Origin: Bacteroidales bacterium
GTDB lineage: Bacteria; Bacteroidota; Bacteroidia; Bacteroidales; P3
NCBI GenBank assembly: GCA_009785505.1
Contig: WQWA01000016.1
Location: 1-41,779 of the forward strand
Reading direction: 5' to 3'
Length of the DNA stretch: 41,779 nt
How positions within the stretch are numbered: position 1 is the first letter of the stretch; the number at the start of each line of letters is the position of its first letter. Under the pieces are notes generated by a model. It saw nothing but the letters and a program-made list of their open reading frames with translations, made no database searches and was not told where the DNA came from. Position numbers and translations under genes: made by a program. This document shows positions 1-7,917 of this stretch, in pieces.

Positions 1-150
1 AGGGCTGCCGTCGCGGGCAAGGTTCTACTGTTAGCTGAAATTCAGACCCGAAGGTTGTAGCCGCCTTTTCCGGATCAGAGCTTGACCCTAATTGTAAAAC
101 TGTTGAGTTTACAAACTGGAATTATTTTGGATGCGGAGATTGTTGTTTGT
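1..150 (-). ncRNA. ssrS: Probable 6S RNA (ssrS), 3' part cut by window edge
   Basis: Read on the minus strand, this non-coding stretch directly follows zapA. Pairing of 6S RNA with zapA is a known arrangement in many bacteria. Near the window edge it contains GCCCGCGACGGCA, which resembles the E. coli 6S 3' arm GCCTGCGGCGGCA. Further upstream, AGCTCTGATCCGGAAAAGGC resembles the E. coli central region around GCTCGGTCCGTCCGAGAAGCC. 6S RNA binds the housekeeping RNA polymerase holoenzyme by mimicking an open promoter. The 3' end lies outside the window and the 5' end is only a guess, so the closing stem cannot be checked. No ORF fits here. The call rests on by-eye similarity plus context. Confidence 0.5.
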
Positions 151-152
151 TG

Positions 153-195
153 AGACGCACGGCGCTTCGACTTCGCTCAGCGACCGTGTGCGTCT
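153..195. repeat. Hairpin carrying a TTCGACT-family repeat half-site
   Basis: Arms AGACGCACGG (153-162) and CCGTGTGCGTCT (184-195) can pair with a two-base bulge. The loop holds TTCGACTTCGCTCAGCG, one half of the palindromic repeat seen complete at 3181-3232 and 29748-29787. It lies between the zapA stop and the probable 6S RNA. Confidence 0.6.
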
Positions 196-239
196 GTACT
201 GTGTGATATGTCTATGAACGTATCCGAACGTTGATAAAT

Positions 240-524
240 CTACACATTGGCTTCTAACATCGTGTTTAGGTTTTCCAATTTTTCGACCAATTCTTTGTCA
301 CGAAAAGAAAGCACACGCTCATTTCGCAGAGAATTGGTAGTGTATTGCAGGGCAACCATGGCAAGCAAATCTTGTTTGTCTTTGTACGCAAAGTTAGCCG
401 CATAGCCCTTTAAGCGTTCATTGATATACTTAGTTGCTTCTCTAAATATCTCTTCATCTTCACGCTTGACGGTGAGTTTGTAGGGACGATCTGCTATCGT
501 TACGGTTATGGATTGTTCTTCCAT
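240..524 (-). CDS. zapA: Cell division protein ZapA
   Basis: This 94-residue protein matches the small ZapA family, which binds FtsZ and bundles its filaments at the division ring. The N-terminus (SITVTIADRPYKLTV) is the family's beta hairpin. It is followed by the typical helical segment EIFREATKYINERL and a long C-terminal coiled coil (residues about 45-90) that forms the dimer or tetramer. The length is normal. The start codon at 524 lies 6 bases after the stop of the upstream coiled-coil gene, so the two are probably co-transcribed. The probable 6S RNA follows downstream. The family call is firm; the function is by homology. Confidence 0.92.
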   Translation of the reverse strand: MEEQSITVTIADRPYKLTVKREDEEIFREATKYINERLKGYAANFAYKDKQDLLAMVALQYTTNSLRNERVLSFRDKELVEKLENLNTMLEANV

Positions 525-530
525 GGGTTG

Positions 531-818
531 CTATCGATTTAAAAGTTCGACACACTTATCAATATCTCGCACCAGTTCATTGATTGCCAATTTAGCTTTC
601 GTTGAATCCTTGCCGGAGGAGAATCCTCCGCTTATTTTCAGTACGTTGATTTTGTTTTCTAATTCGAGTATTTTTTGTTTTTGATGATGAATAATTTGTT
701 CTAAGTCGTTACATTTCGTTTCCAATGTACTGCTTCTCAAAGTTAATTCAGCCTGATTTCTGAGCAAACGGTGTATTTTTTGCTCAATTCCAACTGCCAA
801 GTCAATGATATTTCCCAT
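531..818 (-). CDS. Small coiled-coil protein upstream of zapA
   Basis: A 95-residue, highly charged helical protein beginning MGNIIDLAVGIEQKI. Leucine-rich heptads run over roughly residues 10-60, then comes a glycine/serine linker (SGGFSSGKDS) and a second helix ending in DIDKCVELLNR. I chose the ATG at 818; an in-frame TTG at 827 would add three residues. It overlaps nothing and is followed 6 bases later by zapA. The position and coiled-coil character suggest a division accessory comparable to ZapB or other ZapA partners, but no family is recognised from sequence alone. It is a conserved-looking hypothetical gene, and the divisome role is inference from its neighbour. Confidence 0.8.
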   Translation of the reverse strand: MGNIIDLAVGIEQKIHRLLRNQAELTLRSSTLETKCNDLEQIIHHQKQKILELENKINVLKISGGFSSGKDSTKAKLAINELVRDIDKCVELLNR

Positions 819-899
819 ACAATACAAAATGTACTACAAAATTACAACAAAAAAACGAGAATTGCAAGCAATTTTTTTCAAATATTCGATTTTTTTTTG

Positions 900-907
900 T
901 ACCTTTG
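900..907 (+). promoter_or_regulatory. Bacteroidetes -7 box (TACCTTTG) for the Rieske-like lipoprotein
   Basis: TACCTTTG matches the phylum consensus TAnnTTTG. It lies 31 bases before the ATG at 939. A clean TTTG at the expected -33 position is missing; a T-rich run is found there instead. Confidence 0.6.
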
Positions 908-938
908 CAACGGCAAAGCCCTCAATGAAGTTTAAAAT

Positions 939-1415
939 ATGAAGATTTTTTTTCTACAAACAACTTGTTTTTTGATTCTTGCACTGTTTCTTTCCAGTTG
1001 CAATCGTGGCGACGGCAACCCCCACCAAATACCAATCTGCACGGTTCATATTGATATCTACCTAGATTCTTTTGATAGAGATCTTGTTCCCGGACGAGTA
1101 AAAACCTTTAATAATGCTCGCGGCATGGCTGGTTGTTATGGGCACCGCAACGGCGGTGTCGTGGTTATCAATCTTAACGGTGATGATTTTTTGGCGTGGG
1201 ATATGGCCTGTCCCAACGACCACTGGATGGGTGGCGTTGTTATACCGTTTCACTCCTTAGCTCAAGCAATGCCGGATTATTTTCACTGTTCGATGTGCGA
1301 CACCCGGTTCAATCCTTTAGACGGGCAGCCTATGACCGGCGCTGCAACCCGATTTGTTATGAGGCAGTATTCTGTCACAAGGGTTAGCGACAGGCTCGTT
1401 CGGGTTTATAATTAA
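939..1415 (+). CDS. Rieske-like domain lipoprotein with altered cluster ligands
   Basis: This 158-residue protein has a lipoprotein signal peptide ending in LSSC (Cys at residue 21), so it is probably anchored in the envelope. The C-terminal half has the outline of a Rieske domain: MACPNDHWMGG for the first ligand loop, CSMCDTRFNPLDG for the second, then GQPMTGAAT and an RQYSV strand as in typical GxxxxGPAxxPLxxYxV ends. A classic Rieske protein has CxH and CxxH. Here the His positions read Asn (or a shifted His, C-x3-H) and Cys. A normal [2Fe-2S] site is therefore doubtful; a modified Fe-S or other metal site, or loss of cofactor, is possible. It is a single-gene unit, convergent with groEL and separated from it by a two-way terminator. 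Redox partner unknown. Confidence 0.75.
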   Translation: MKIFFLQTTCFLILALFLSSCNRGDGNPHQIPICTVHIDIYLDSFDRDLVPGRVKTFNNARGMAGCYGHRNGGVVVINLNGDDFLAWDMACPNDHWMGGVVIPFHSLAQAMPDYFHCSMCDTRFNPLDGQPMTGAATRFVMRQYSVTRVSDRLVRVYN

Positions 1416-1455
1416 AAAAATGTAGGGGCGGAAAATTTTCCGCCCCTACATTTTT

Positions 1456-1457
<2 letters not shown>
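1414..1457. terminator. Two-way intrinsic terminator, 44-bp perfect palindrome (GTAGGGG family)
   Basis: Seven A, a 30-base perfect inverted repeat (TGTAGGGGCGGAAAA and its complement), then seven T. It sits exactly between the convergent lipoprotein and groEL genes and overlaps both stop codons. Related palindromes occur at 7883-7906 and 37685-37713. Confidence 0.9.
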
Positions 1458-3105
<1,648 letters not shown>

Positions 3106-3106
3106 T

Positions 3107-3151
3107 CACAGGGCGTTGCCCTGTGCTATTGATATTATGCCCCTTCGGGGC
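3107..3151. repeat. Paired short hairpins between groES and groEL
   Basis: CACAGGGC-GTT-GCCCTGTG (3107-3125) is a perfect 8-bp stem and GCCCC-TTC-GGGGC (3139-3151) a perfect 5-bp stem. The pair looks like a repeat type common in Bacteroidetes intergenic DNA. In the mRNA the first stem lies 16 bases upstream of the groEL ATG, close enough to affect initiation or transcript stability. Confidence 0.7.
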
Positions 3152-3180
3152 GATTGATTTTTAATTTTCGATGCGGGCGT

Positions 3181-3232
3181 TTCGACTACGCTCAACGACC
3201 GCAATGGTATGCGGTGGCTGAGCGTAGTCGAA
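3181..3232. repeat. Complete TTCGACT-family palindromic repeat
   Basis: The left arm TTCGACTACGCTCA (3181-3194) and the right arm TGAGCGTAGTCGAA (3219-3232) are perfect complements. Inner arms around CGACCGCA and TGCGGTGG extend the stem imperfectly. It lies 19 bases after the groES stop codon inside the groES-groEL gap. The same element occurs as a half copy at 166-182 and as a complete copy inside ruvC. Confidence 0.85.
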
Positions 3233-3251
3233 GCCACCTTTTGCGATTATT

Positions 3252-3533
3252 TTACTTTACAATAGCGTAGATGTCAGACTCTTTCATAATGAGATAGTCG
3301 TTTCCATCAACGTTTACTTCTGTTCCGGAATATTTTCCATAAAGGACGGCATCGCCGACTTTTACAGTCATCGGTTCGTCTTTTTTTCCATTTCCAACGG
3401 CAACAACTGTGCCTTTTTGCGGTTTTTCTTTTGCCGTGTCGGGTATGATAATTCCTCCGGCGGTTTTTTGCTCGGCTGCAGCAGGCTCAATAACCACGCG
3501 GTCTGCAAGCGGAGTAAGATTTAATTTGCTCAT
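3252..3533 (-). CDS. groES: 10-kDa co-chaperonin GroES
   Basis: GroES caps the GroEL chamber during each folding cycle. The 93-residue length is typical. Family landmarks are [10 protein letters not shown] at the N-terminus, the mobile loop [33 protein letters not shown], and the C-terminal [15 protein letters not shown]. It is the first gene of the groES-groEL operon. A TATCTTTG promoter box lies at 3644-3651, giving a leader of about 100 bases. That box directly abuts the terminator of the DUF3332 gene upstream. Confidence 0.97.
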   Translation of the reverse strand: MSKLNLTPLADRVVIEPAAAEQKTAGGIIIPDTAKEKPQKGTVVAVGNGKKDEPMTVKVGDAVLYGKYSGTEVNVDGNDYLIMKESDIYAIVK

Positions 3534-3643
3534 AGTATTTTTGTTTTTGATTAGTAAATAATTTTTGATTCCACCCCATCCAGTACAAATTTTGTTCCAA
3601 AGTTGAAAAACTGAAATTTTGTCATCTTTTCAATTTTGAAGTG

Positions 3644-3651
3644 CAAAGATA
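3644..3651 (-). promoter_or_regulatory. -7 box (TATCTTTG) of the groES-groEL operon
   Basis: The minus strand reads TATCTTTG, followed by GC. The expected -33 region falls within the terminator hairpin of the preceding gene and has no TTTG, so this is a partial match to the consensus. No CIRCE element is present. Confidence 0.6.
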
Positions 3652-3656
3652 CAAAA

Positions 3657-3683
3657 AAAAGGCGACTTAAAAAAGCCGCCTTC
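3657..3683 (-). terminator. Intrinsic terminator after the DUF3332 lipoprotein gene
   Basis: On the minus strand AAGGCG, a loop, then CGCCTT followed by a run of T forms a compact terminator 20-45 bases past the stop codon. Its T run joins the groES -7 box without a gap. Confidence 0.75.
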
Positions 3684-3702
3684 TTTATTTCTTTACGAAA
3701 AA

Positions 3703-4245
3703 TTACTTTACCGCCAAATTTCTTTGGTTTTCAGAGGTAACTGCTTTGAATGCTTGCAAACCTGCCTCAGAAAGCTGAACCTCAACTCCGTTGTACATTT
3801 TTACATTCTCTGCATCAATGTGAGTGAACAAAGGCTGAACGCCATCTTCTGTTTCAAGTGCCCACGAATTTTCGTCTGCATTGAACAGGAAAGAAACAAC
3901 TTCATTAGTCTCCAAATTCGTGATTTTGTGCCCCCGTGGAGTAGTCTCTACTAAGAGTCTTTCACCATTTTCATTGATAACTTCTTTTGTGTTGTAAGCC
4001 ATTGGATTTGAACCTGTCCAGAATTCAATCGTGTTCAAAATAACGGCATCAACAAACAAGGTAATACCTGTTACAGGACCTCCAATAACAAAAAAGATTA
4101 CGGCGTTAAGAATCGGAATGTCTGTTGCTCGGTTGTTCCATTCCCAATACGTGTTCGTTAGTCTGAACGATCCAATGCAAGATTGGAAAAAGATTGAGCC
4201 TGCTAATGCGATGGCTACGATTTTTGTGATTGTTTTTGCTTTCAT
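3703..4245 (-). CDS. DUF3332 family lipoprotein
   Basis: A 180-residue protein with a lipoprotein signal peptide ending IFFQSC (Cys near residue 23), followed by the family-like start IGSFRLTNTYWEWN. A hydrophobic stretch (residues about 47-72, LNAVIFFVIGGPVTGITLFVDAVILN) is probably a membrane segment. The C-terminal half is a soluble beta-rich domain with GERLLVETTPRGHKI and TNEVVSFLFN. This matches the DUF3332 layout as I know it; function is unknown. It is a single-gene unit with its own promoter (4276-4307) and terminator (3657-3683), divergent from hflX. Confidence 0.8.
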   Translation of the reverse strand: MKAKTITKIVAIALAGSIFFQSCIGSFRLTNTYWEWNNRATDIPILNAVIFFVIGGPVTGITLFVDAVILNTIEFWTGSNPMAYNTKEVINENGERLLVETTPRGHKITNLETNEVVSFLFNADENSWALETEDGVQPLFTHIDAENVKMYNGVEVQLSEAGLQAFKAVTSENQRNLAVK

Positions 4246-4275
4246 AATTTGATTTGTTTTTTAGTTAATATGGAA

Positions 4276-4307
4276 CAAAGTTACATCTTTTTTTTGAATT
4301 CACCAAA
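4276..4307 (-). promoter_or_regulatory. Bacteroidetes promoter of the DUF3332 gene
   Basis: On the minus strand TTTG (4304-4307), 20 bases, then TAACTTTG (4276-4283), a full match to the phylum consensus. The upstream box is extended as ATTTGGTG. Confidence 0.85.
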
Positions 4308-4335
4308 TTATTTTTCACAAAAGTGTTTTTTTTTG

Positions 4336-4343
4336 TATCTTTG
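4336..4343 (+). promoter_or_regulatory. -7 box (TATCTTTG) of hflX
   Basis: TATCTTTG is followed by GC, 23 bases before the hflX ATG. The -33 region is T-rich without an exact TTTG. It is divergent from the DUF3332 promoter. Confidence 0.65.
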
Positions 4344-4366
4344 CACTCCTTTTTATGTGATTTTGA

Positions 4367-5554
4367 ATGATTAGCACGGAAAAAATATCTGAAAATGCAG
4401 TATTGGTGGGCGTTGCCGTCCAGAACCAATCACTCGAAAAAGAATTGGAGTATCTGGATGAGTTAGCTTTTTTAGCGGAAACGGCAGGCGTTGAAGTGAG
4501 AAAAATTTTTACGCAAAAACTAACTACTCCCGACAATAGGACGTACGTCGGCAAAGGAAAATTAGAAGAAATCAAAAATTATTTGGACGCAGAAGATGTG
4601 AAAATGGTGATTTTTGATGACGAACTTTCGCCTTCGCAACTTCGCAACATTGAAGCAGAATTGAAGGTAAAAGTTCTGGATAGAACGACGCTTATTTTAG
4701 ATATTTTCGCATCTCGTGCAAGAACGGCGCACTCCAAAGTTCAAGTCGAATTGGCACAGTACGAATATTTGCTTCCACGCTTAACGCGAATGTGGACACA
4801 CTTAGATAAACAACGCGGGGGCTCAGTAGGCATGCGTGGTCCGGGCGAACGAGAAATCGAAACCGACCGCCGGATAGTTCGAGATAGAATAACGCTGCTT
4901 AAAGAAAAATTAGTAGAAATCGACAAACAAAAAATCACACAACGAAAACACCGTGAATCCATGATACGCGTAGCCCTGGTTGGTTATACAAACGTTGGAA
5001 AATCTACGTTGATGAACGTTTTGAGTAAAAGCGATGTGTTTGCGGAAAACAAATTGTTTGCAACATTAGATACCACAGTTCGCAAAGTTGTAATCGGAAA
5101 TCTGCCGTTTTTGCTTTCGGATACGGTTGGATTTATTCGCAAATTACCGCATAGTTTGGTCGAATCATTCAAAAGTACACTTGACGAAGTTCGTGAATCG
5201 GACTTGCTCATCCACGTTGTGGATATTTCGCATCCCGACTATGAGGATCAACTCAATACCGTGAAGCAAACTCTTTCGGAAATCGGCTGTTCAGACAAGC
5301 CAACGATTATGTTGTTCAACAAAATCGACAACTACACGTTCGTTGAAAAAGAAGCCGACGATTTAACGCCGAAAACCAAAGAAAACATTTCTCTCGAAGA
5401 ATTGAAACAACACTGGATTGCGAAAGAAAATAGTCCGAGTTTTTTCATTTCCGCAAAAACAAAGGAAAATCTTCATCCGTTTCGCGATTTTGTGTACGAA
5501 CAAGTGAAACAATTACACATTCGACGATATCCGTACGATAAGTTTTTGTATTAA
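4367..5554 (+). CDS. hflX: Ribosome-associated GTPase HflX
   Basis: HflX is a translational GTPase that binds 50S subunits and splits or rescues stalled ribosomes. The 395-residue protein has the HflX N-terminal domain (TYVGKGKLEEI, then the glycine-rich GGSVGMRGPGEREIETDRR) and a long linking helix. The GTPase domain has G1 GYTNVGKSTL, G3 DTVGFIRKLP, G4 NKID and a C-terminal FISAKTKENL, which serves as G5. The length and order are standard. It is transcribed from a TATCTTTG promoter divergent from the DUF3332 gene. hppA follows in the same direction with its own promoter-like box, so co-transcription is uncertain. Confidence 0.96.
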   Translation: MISTEKISENAVLVGVAVQNQSLEKELEYLDELAFLAETAGVEVRKIFTQKLTTPDNRTYVGKGKLEEIKNYLDAEDVKMVIFDDELSPSQLRNIEAELKVKVLDRTTLILDIFASRARTAHSKVQVELAQYEYLLPRLTRMWTHLDKQRGGSVGMRGPGEREIETDRRIVRDRITLLKEKLVEIDKQKITQRKHRESMIRVALVGYTNVGKSTLMNVLSKSDVFAENKLFATLDTTVRKVVIGNLPFLLSDTVGFIRKLPHSLVESFKSTLDEVRESDLLIHVVDISHPDYEDQLNTVKQTLSEIGCSDKPTIMLFNKIDNYTFVEKEADDLTPKTKENISLEELKQHWIAKENSPSFFISAKTKENLHPFRDFVYEQVKQLHIRRYPYDKFLY

Positions 5555-5615
5555 ACTTCCAGCCATCTTAACATTTCATTAACAATTTTTTTACGCGGAA
5601 GTTCGCTTTTTTTCG

Positions 5616-5623
5616 TATTTTTG
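5616..5623 (+). promoter_or_regulatory. -7 box (TATTTTTG) of hppA
   Basis: TATTTTTG followed by CG, 21 bases upstream of the hppA ATG at 5645. No exact TTTG lies at the usual distance, only a T-rich run. Confidence 0.55.
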
Positions 5624-5644
5624 CGAGTTTAAAATTTCGAACTT

Positions 5645-7852
5645 ATGAATATTCCATTAGTATTTTGGCTTGTTCCTTTAGCCGCGTTAACTGCATTAGC
5701 AACAGCCTACTACTTCTTTCGCACCATGATGAAAGAAAGTGAAGGCACAACAACCATGAAAGAAATCGCTTCGTATGTGCGCGAAGGTGCAGTCGCCTAC
5801 ATGAAGCAGCAGTATAAAGTTGTTGCCATTGTGTTTTTGATAATTGCCGGTTTTTTGGCAATTTTATCATACGGTCTTGGTGTTCAAAACAAAATTGTTC
5901 CTTTTGCATTTCTTGTTGCAGGGTTCTTTTCAGCATTAGCCGGTTTTGTCGGAATGAGGGCCGCCACGTTTGCTTCGGCACGCACAGCAAATGCCGCACG
6001 CCGCTCGTTGAGTAGTGGCTTGAAGATAGCGTTTCGCTCGGGTGCAGTAATGGGTTTGACGGTTGTCGGCTTGGCATTGTTCGACATTTCACTTTGGTAT
6101 GTTCTTTTGAATATTTTTATCGACAATCCTCAACCTCAAGAAAAAATGCTGTTTATCACTACCGTGATGCTGACTTTTGCCATGGGTGCATCTACTCAAG
6201 CGTTGTTTGCCCGCGTTGGGGGCGGCATTTACACCAAAGCCGCTGATGTTGGTGCAGACCTTGTGGGCAAAATCGAAGCAGATATTCCGGAAGATGATCC
6301 GAGAAATCCGGCCACCATTGCCGACAACGTAGGTGATAATGTGGGCGACATTGCAGGTTTAGGTTCTGATTTGTATGAAAGTTATTACAGTTCGGTTTTG
6401 GCTACAATGGCACTTGGTGCGGCAGCGTTTTTTGCCATGCCGCACTTGCAGCTGCAAGCGGTTTTAGCTCCAATGTTGATTGCTGCTCTCGGAATTGCTT
6501 TTTCTATTTTAGGAATTTTTCTTGTCCGCACCAAAGACGATGCTAACTTGAAACAATTGCTCGGAGCCTTCGGGCGAGGCACAAACATAAGTGCCGTTTT
6601 GATTGCCCTTGGTACTTTCGGTATAATGTATGGACTTGGATTCGAAAATTGGATCGGACTTTCATTTTCGGTAATCGCCGGTTTGTTTGGCGGTGTTATT
6701 CTCGGACAGTCTGTTGAGTATTATACTTCTCACTCGTATAAACCAACACGCAAAGTCGCCGAAAGCGGAAAAACCGGACCGGCAACCGTCATTATTTCGG
6801 GCTTCGGATTGGGAATGGTTTCGACAGCAATTCCGGTTATGGTTGTTGCAGTGGTGATTGTTTTGGCTTTCCTTTCGGCAATTAATTTTGATGTTGCCAA
6901 TATGATGAGTGCCGGAAATCTGAGTTTCGGATTGTATGGTGTCGGAATTGCTGCTGTTGGAATGCTTTCAACGCTCGGAATTACGCTGGCAACCGACTCT
7001 TACGGACCGATTGCCGACAACGCAGGTGGTAACGCCGAAATGAGCAAATTAGAGCCGGAGGTTCGTCAGCGTACCGATGCCTTAGACGCCCTTGGAAATA
7101 TTACTGCAGCCACCGGAAAAGGCTTTGCCATTGGATCGGCTTCTCTTACCGTTTTGGCTCTTTTGGCTTCATACACAAAAAGTATCAACATGATGTTGCA
7201 AAAAAGCGGAACTTATCTGAAAGTCAACGGCGAAAGCATATCGCCAACCGAAGCCTCAATCATGGATTTGATGCACTACTATAATGTAACTTTGGTAAAT
7301 CCAATGGTCTTAGCAGGCGTATTCATCGGTTCGATGGTAGTTTGCGTATTCAGTGGTTTAACGACACAAGCCGTAGGACATACCGCTGAAAAAATGGTAG
7401 AAGAAGTTCGCCGTCAATTCCGCGAAATAAAAGGGATTCTCACAGGCGAAGCCACTCCTGACTACGCAGAGTGTGTAAAAATTTCGACACAAGGCGCACA
7501 AAGAGCCATGCTGTTTCCATCGCTTTTGGGCGTTTTTGCACCAATTGTTACCGGTTTGATTTTCGGCGTAGCCGGTGTAATGGGATTGCTTGTAGGTGCT
7601 TTGGGAACAGGTTTCGTAATGACTTTGGTAATGACCAATGCCGGTGGAGCGTGGGATAATGCCAAAAAATACGTAGAAATGGGCAATTACGGTGGCAAAG
7701 GGTCGGATATTCACAAAGCAAATGTTGTTGGCGATACGGTCGGCGATCCGTTCAAAGATACTTCGGGTCCTTCGCTCGACATATTGATCAAGTTGATGAG
7801 CGTTGTTGCAATTGTAACAGCCGGACTTACTGTAGCATGGGGTCTTTTATAA
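5645..7852 (+). CDS. hppA: Membrane-bound ion-translocating pyrophosphatase
   Basis: This integral membrane enzyme hydrolyses pyrophosphate and pumps H+ and/or Na+ across the inner membrane. The 735 residues with about 16 hydrophobic segments fit the family. Substrate and Mg2+ ligands are visible in KAADVGADLVGKIEADIPE, DDPRNPATIADNVGDNVGD and GSDLYESY, and near the C-terminus in NAGGAWDNAKK and GDTVGDPFKDTSGP. The segment GNITAATGKGFAIGSA has Ala where K+-independent enzymes carry Lys (about residue 487), so this should be the K+-dependent class, which includes Na+ pumps. Ion choice cannot be decided by eye. It is convergent with the M3 peptidase gene, with a palindromic terminator between them. 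Confidence 0.96.
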   Translation: MNIPLVFWLVPLAALTALATAYYFFRTMMKESEGTTTMKEIASYVREGAVAYMKQQYKVVAIVFLIIAGFLAILSYGLGVQNKIVPFAFLVAGFFSALAGFVGMRAATFASARTANAARRSLSSGLKIAFRSGAVMGLTVVGLALFDISLWYVLLNIFIDNPQPQEKMLFITTVMLTFAMGASTQALFARVGGGIYTKAADVGADLVGKIEADIPEDDPRNPATIADNVGDNVGDIAGLGSDLYESYYSSVLATMALGAAAFFAMPHLQLQAVLAPMLIAALGIAFSILGIFLVRTKDDANLKQLLGAFGRGTNISAVLIALGTFGIMYGLGFENWIGLSFSVIAGLFGGVILGQSVEYYTSHSYKPTRKVAESGKTGPATVIISGFGLGMVSTAIPVMVVAVVIVLAFLSAINFDVANMMSAGNLSFGLYGVGIAAVGMLSTLGITLATDSYGPIADNAGGNAEMSKLEPEVRQRTDALDALGNITAATGKGFAIGSASLTVLALLASYTKSINMMLQKSGTYLKVNGESISPTEASIMDLMHYYNVTLVNPMVLAGVFIGSMVVCVFSGLTTQAVGHTAEKMVEEVRRQFREIKGILTGEATPDYAECVKISTQGAQRAMLFPSLLGVFAPIVTGLIFGVAGVMGLLVGALGTGFVMTLVMTNAGGAWDNAKKYVEMGNYGGKGSDIHKANVVGDTVGDPFKDTSGPSLDILIKLMSVVAIVTAGLTVAWGLL

Positions 7853-7882
7853 GGTAAATAATCAATCGGAATATGTAAAAAA

Positions 7883-7917
7883 AGGGGTCGAAAATTTTCG
7901 ACCCCTACATTTTTTTA
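7883..7917. terminator. Two-way terminator, AGGGGTCGAAAA palindrome (GTAGGGG family)
   Basis: A 24-base perfect palindrome (7883-7906), preceded by A-rich sequence and followed by ACAT and a T run. It lies between hppA and the M3 peptidase gene, and the T run includes part of the peptidase stop codon. Confidence 0.85.

Noticed and set aside
1-130. tmRNA or RNase P RNA at the left edge
   Set aside because: No tmRNA alanyl-acceptor ends or tag frame and no RNase P core motif; 6S fits the context and arms better.
3107-3232. CRISPR-like array between groES and groEL
   Set aside because: The repeats are single palindromes of different families without regular spacers, and there are no cas genes in the window.
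3534-3650. CIRCE operator or sigma-32-type promoter for groES-groEL
   Set aside because: No TTAGCACTC/GAGTGCTAA pair and no sigma-32-like boxes could be seen.
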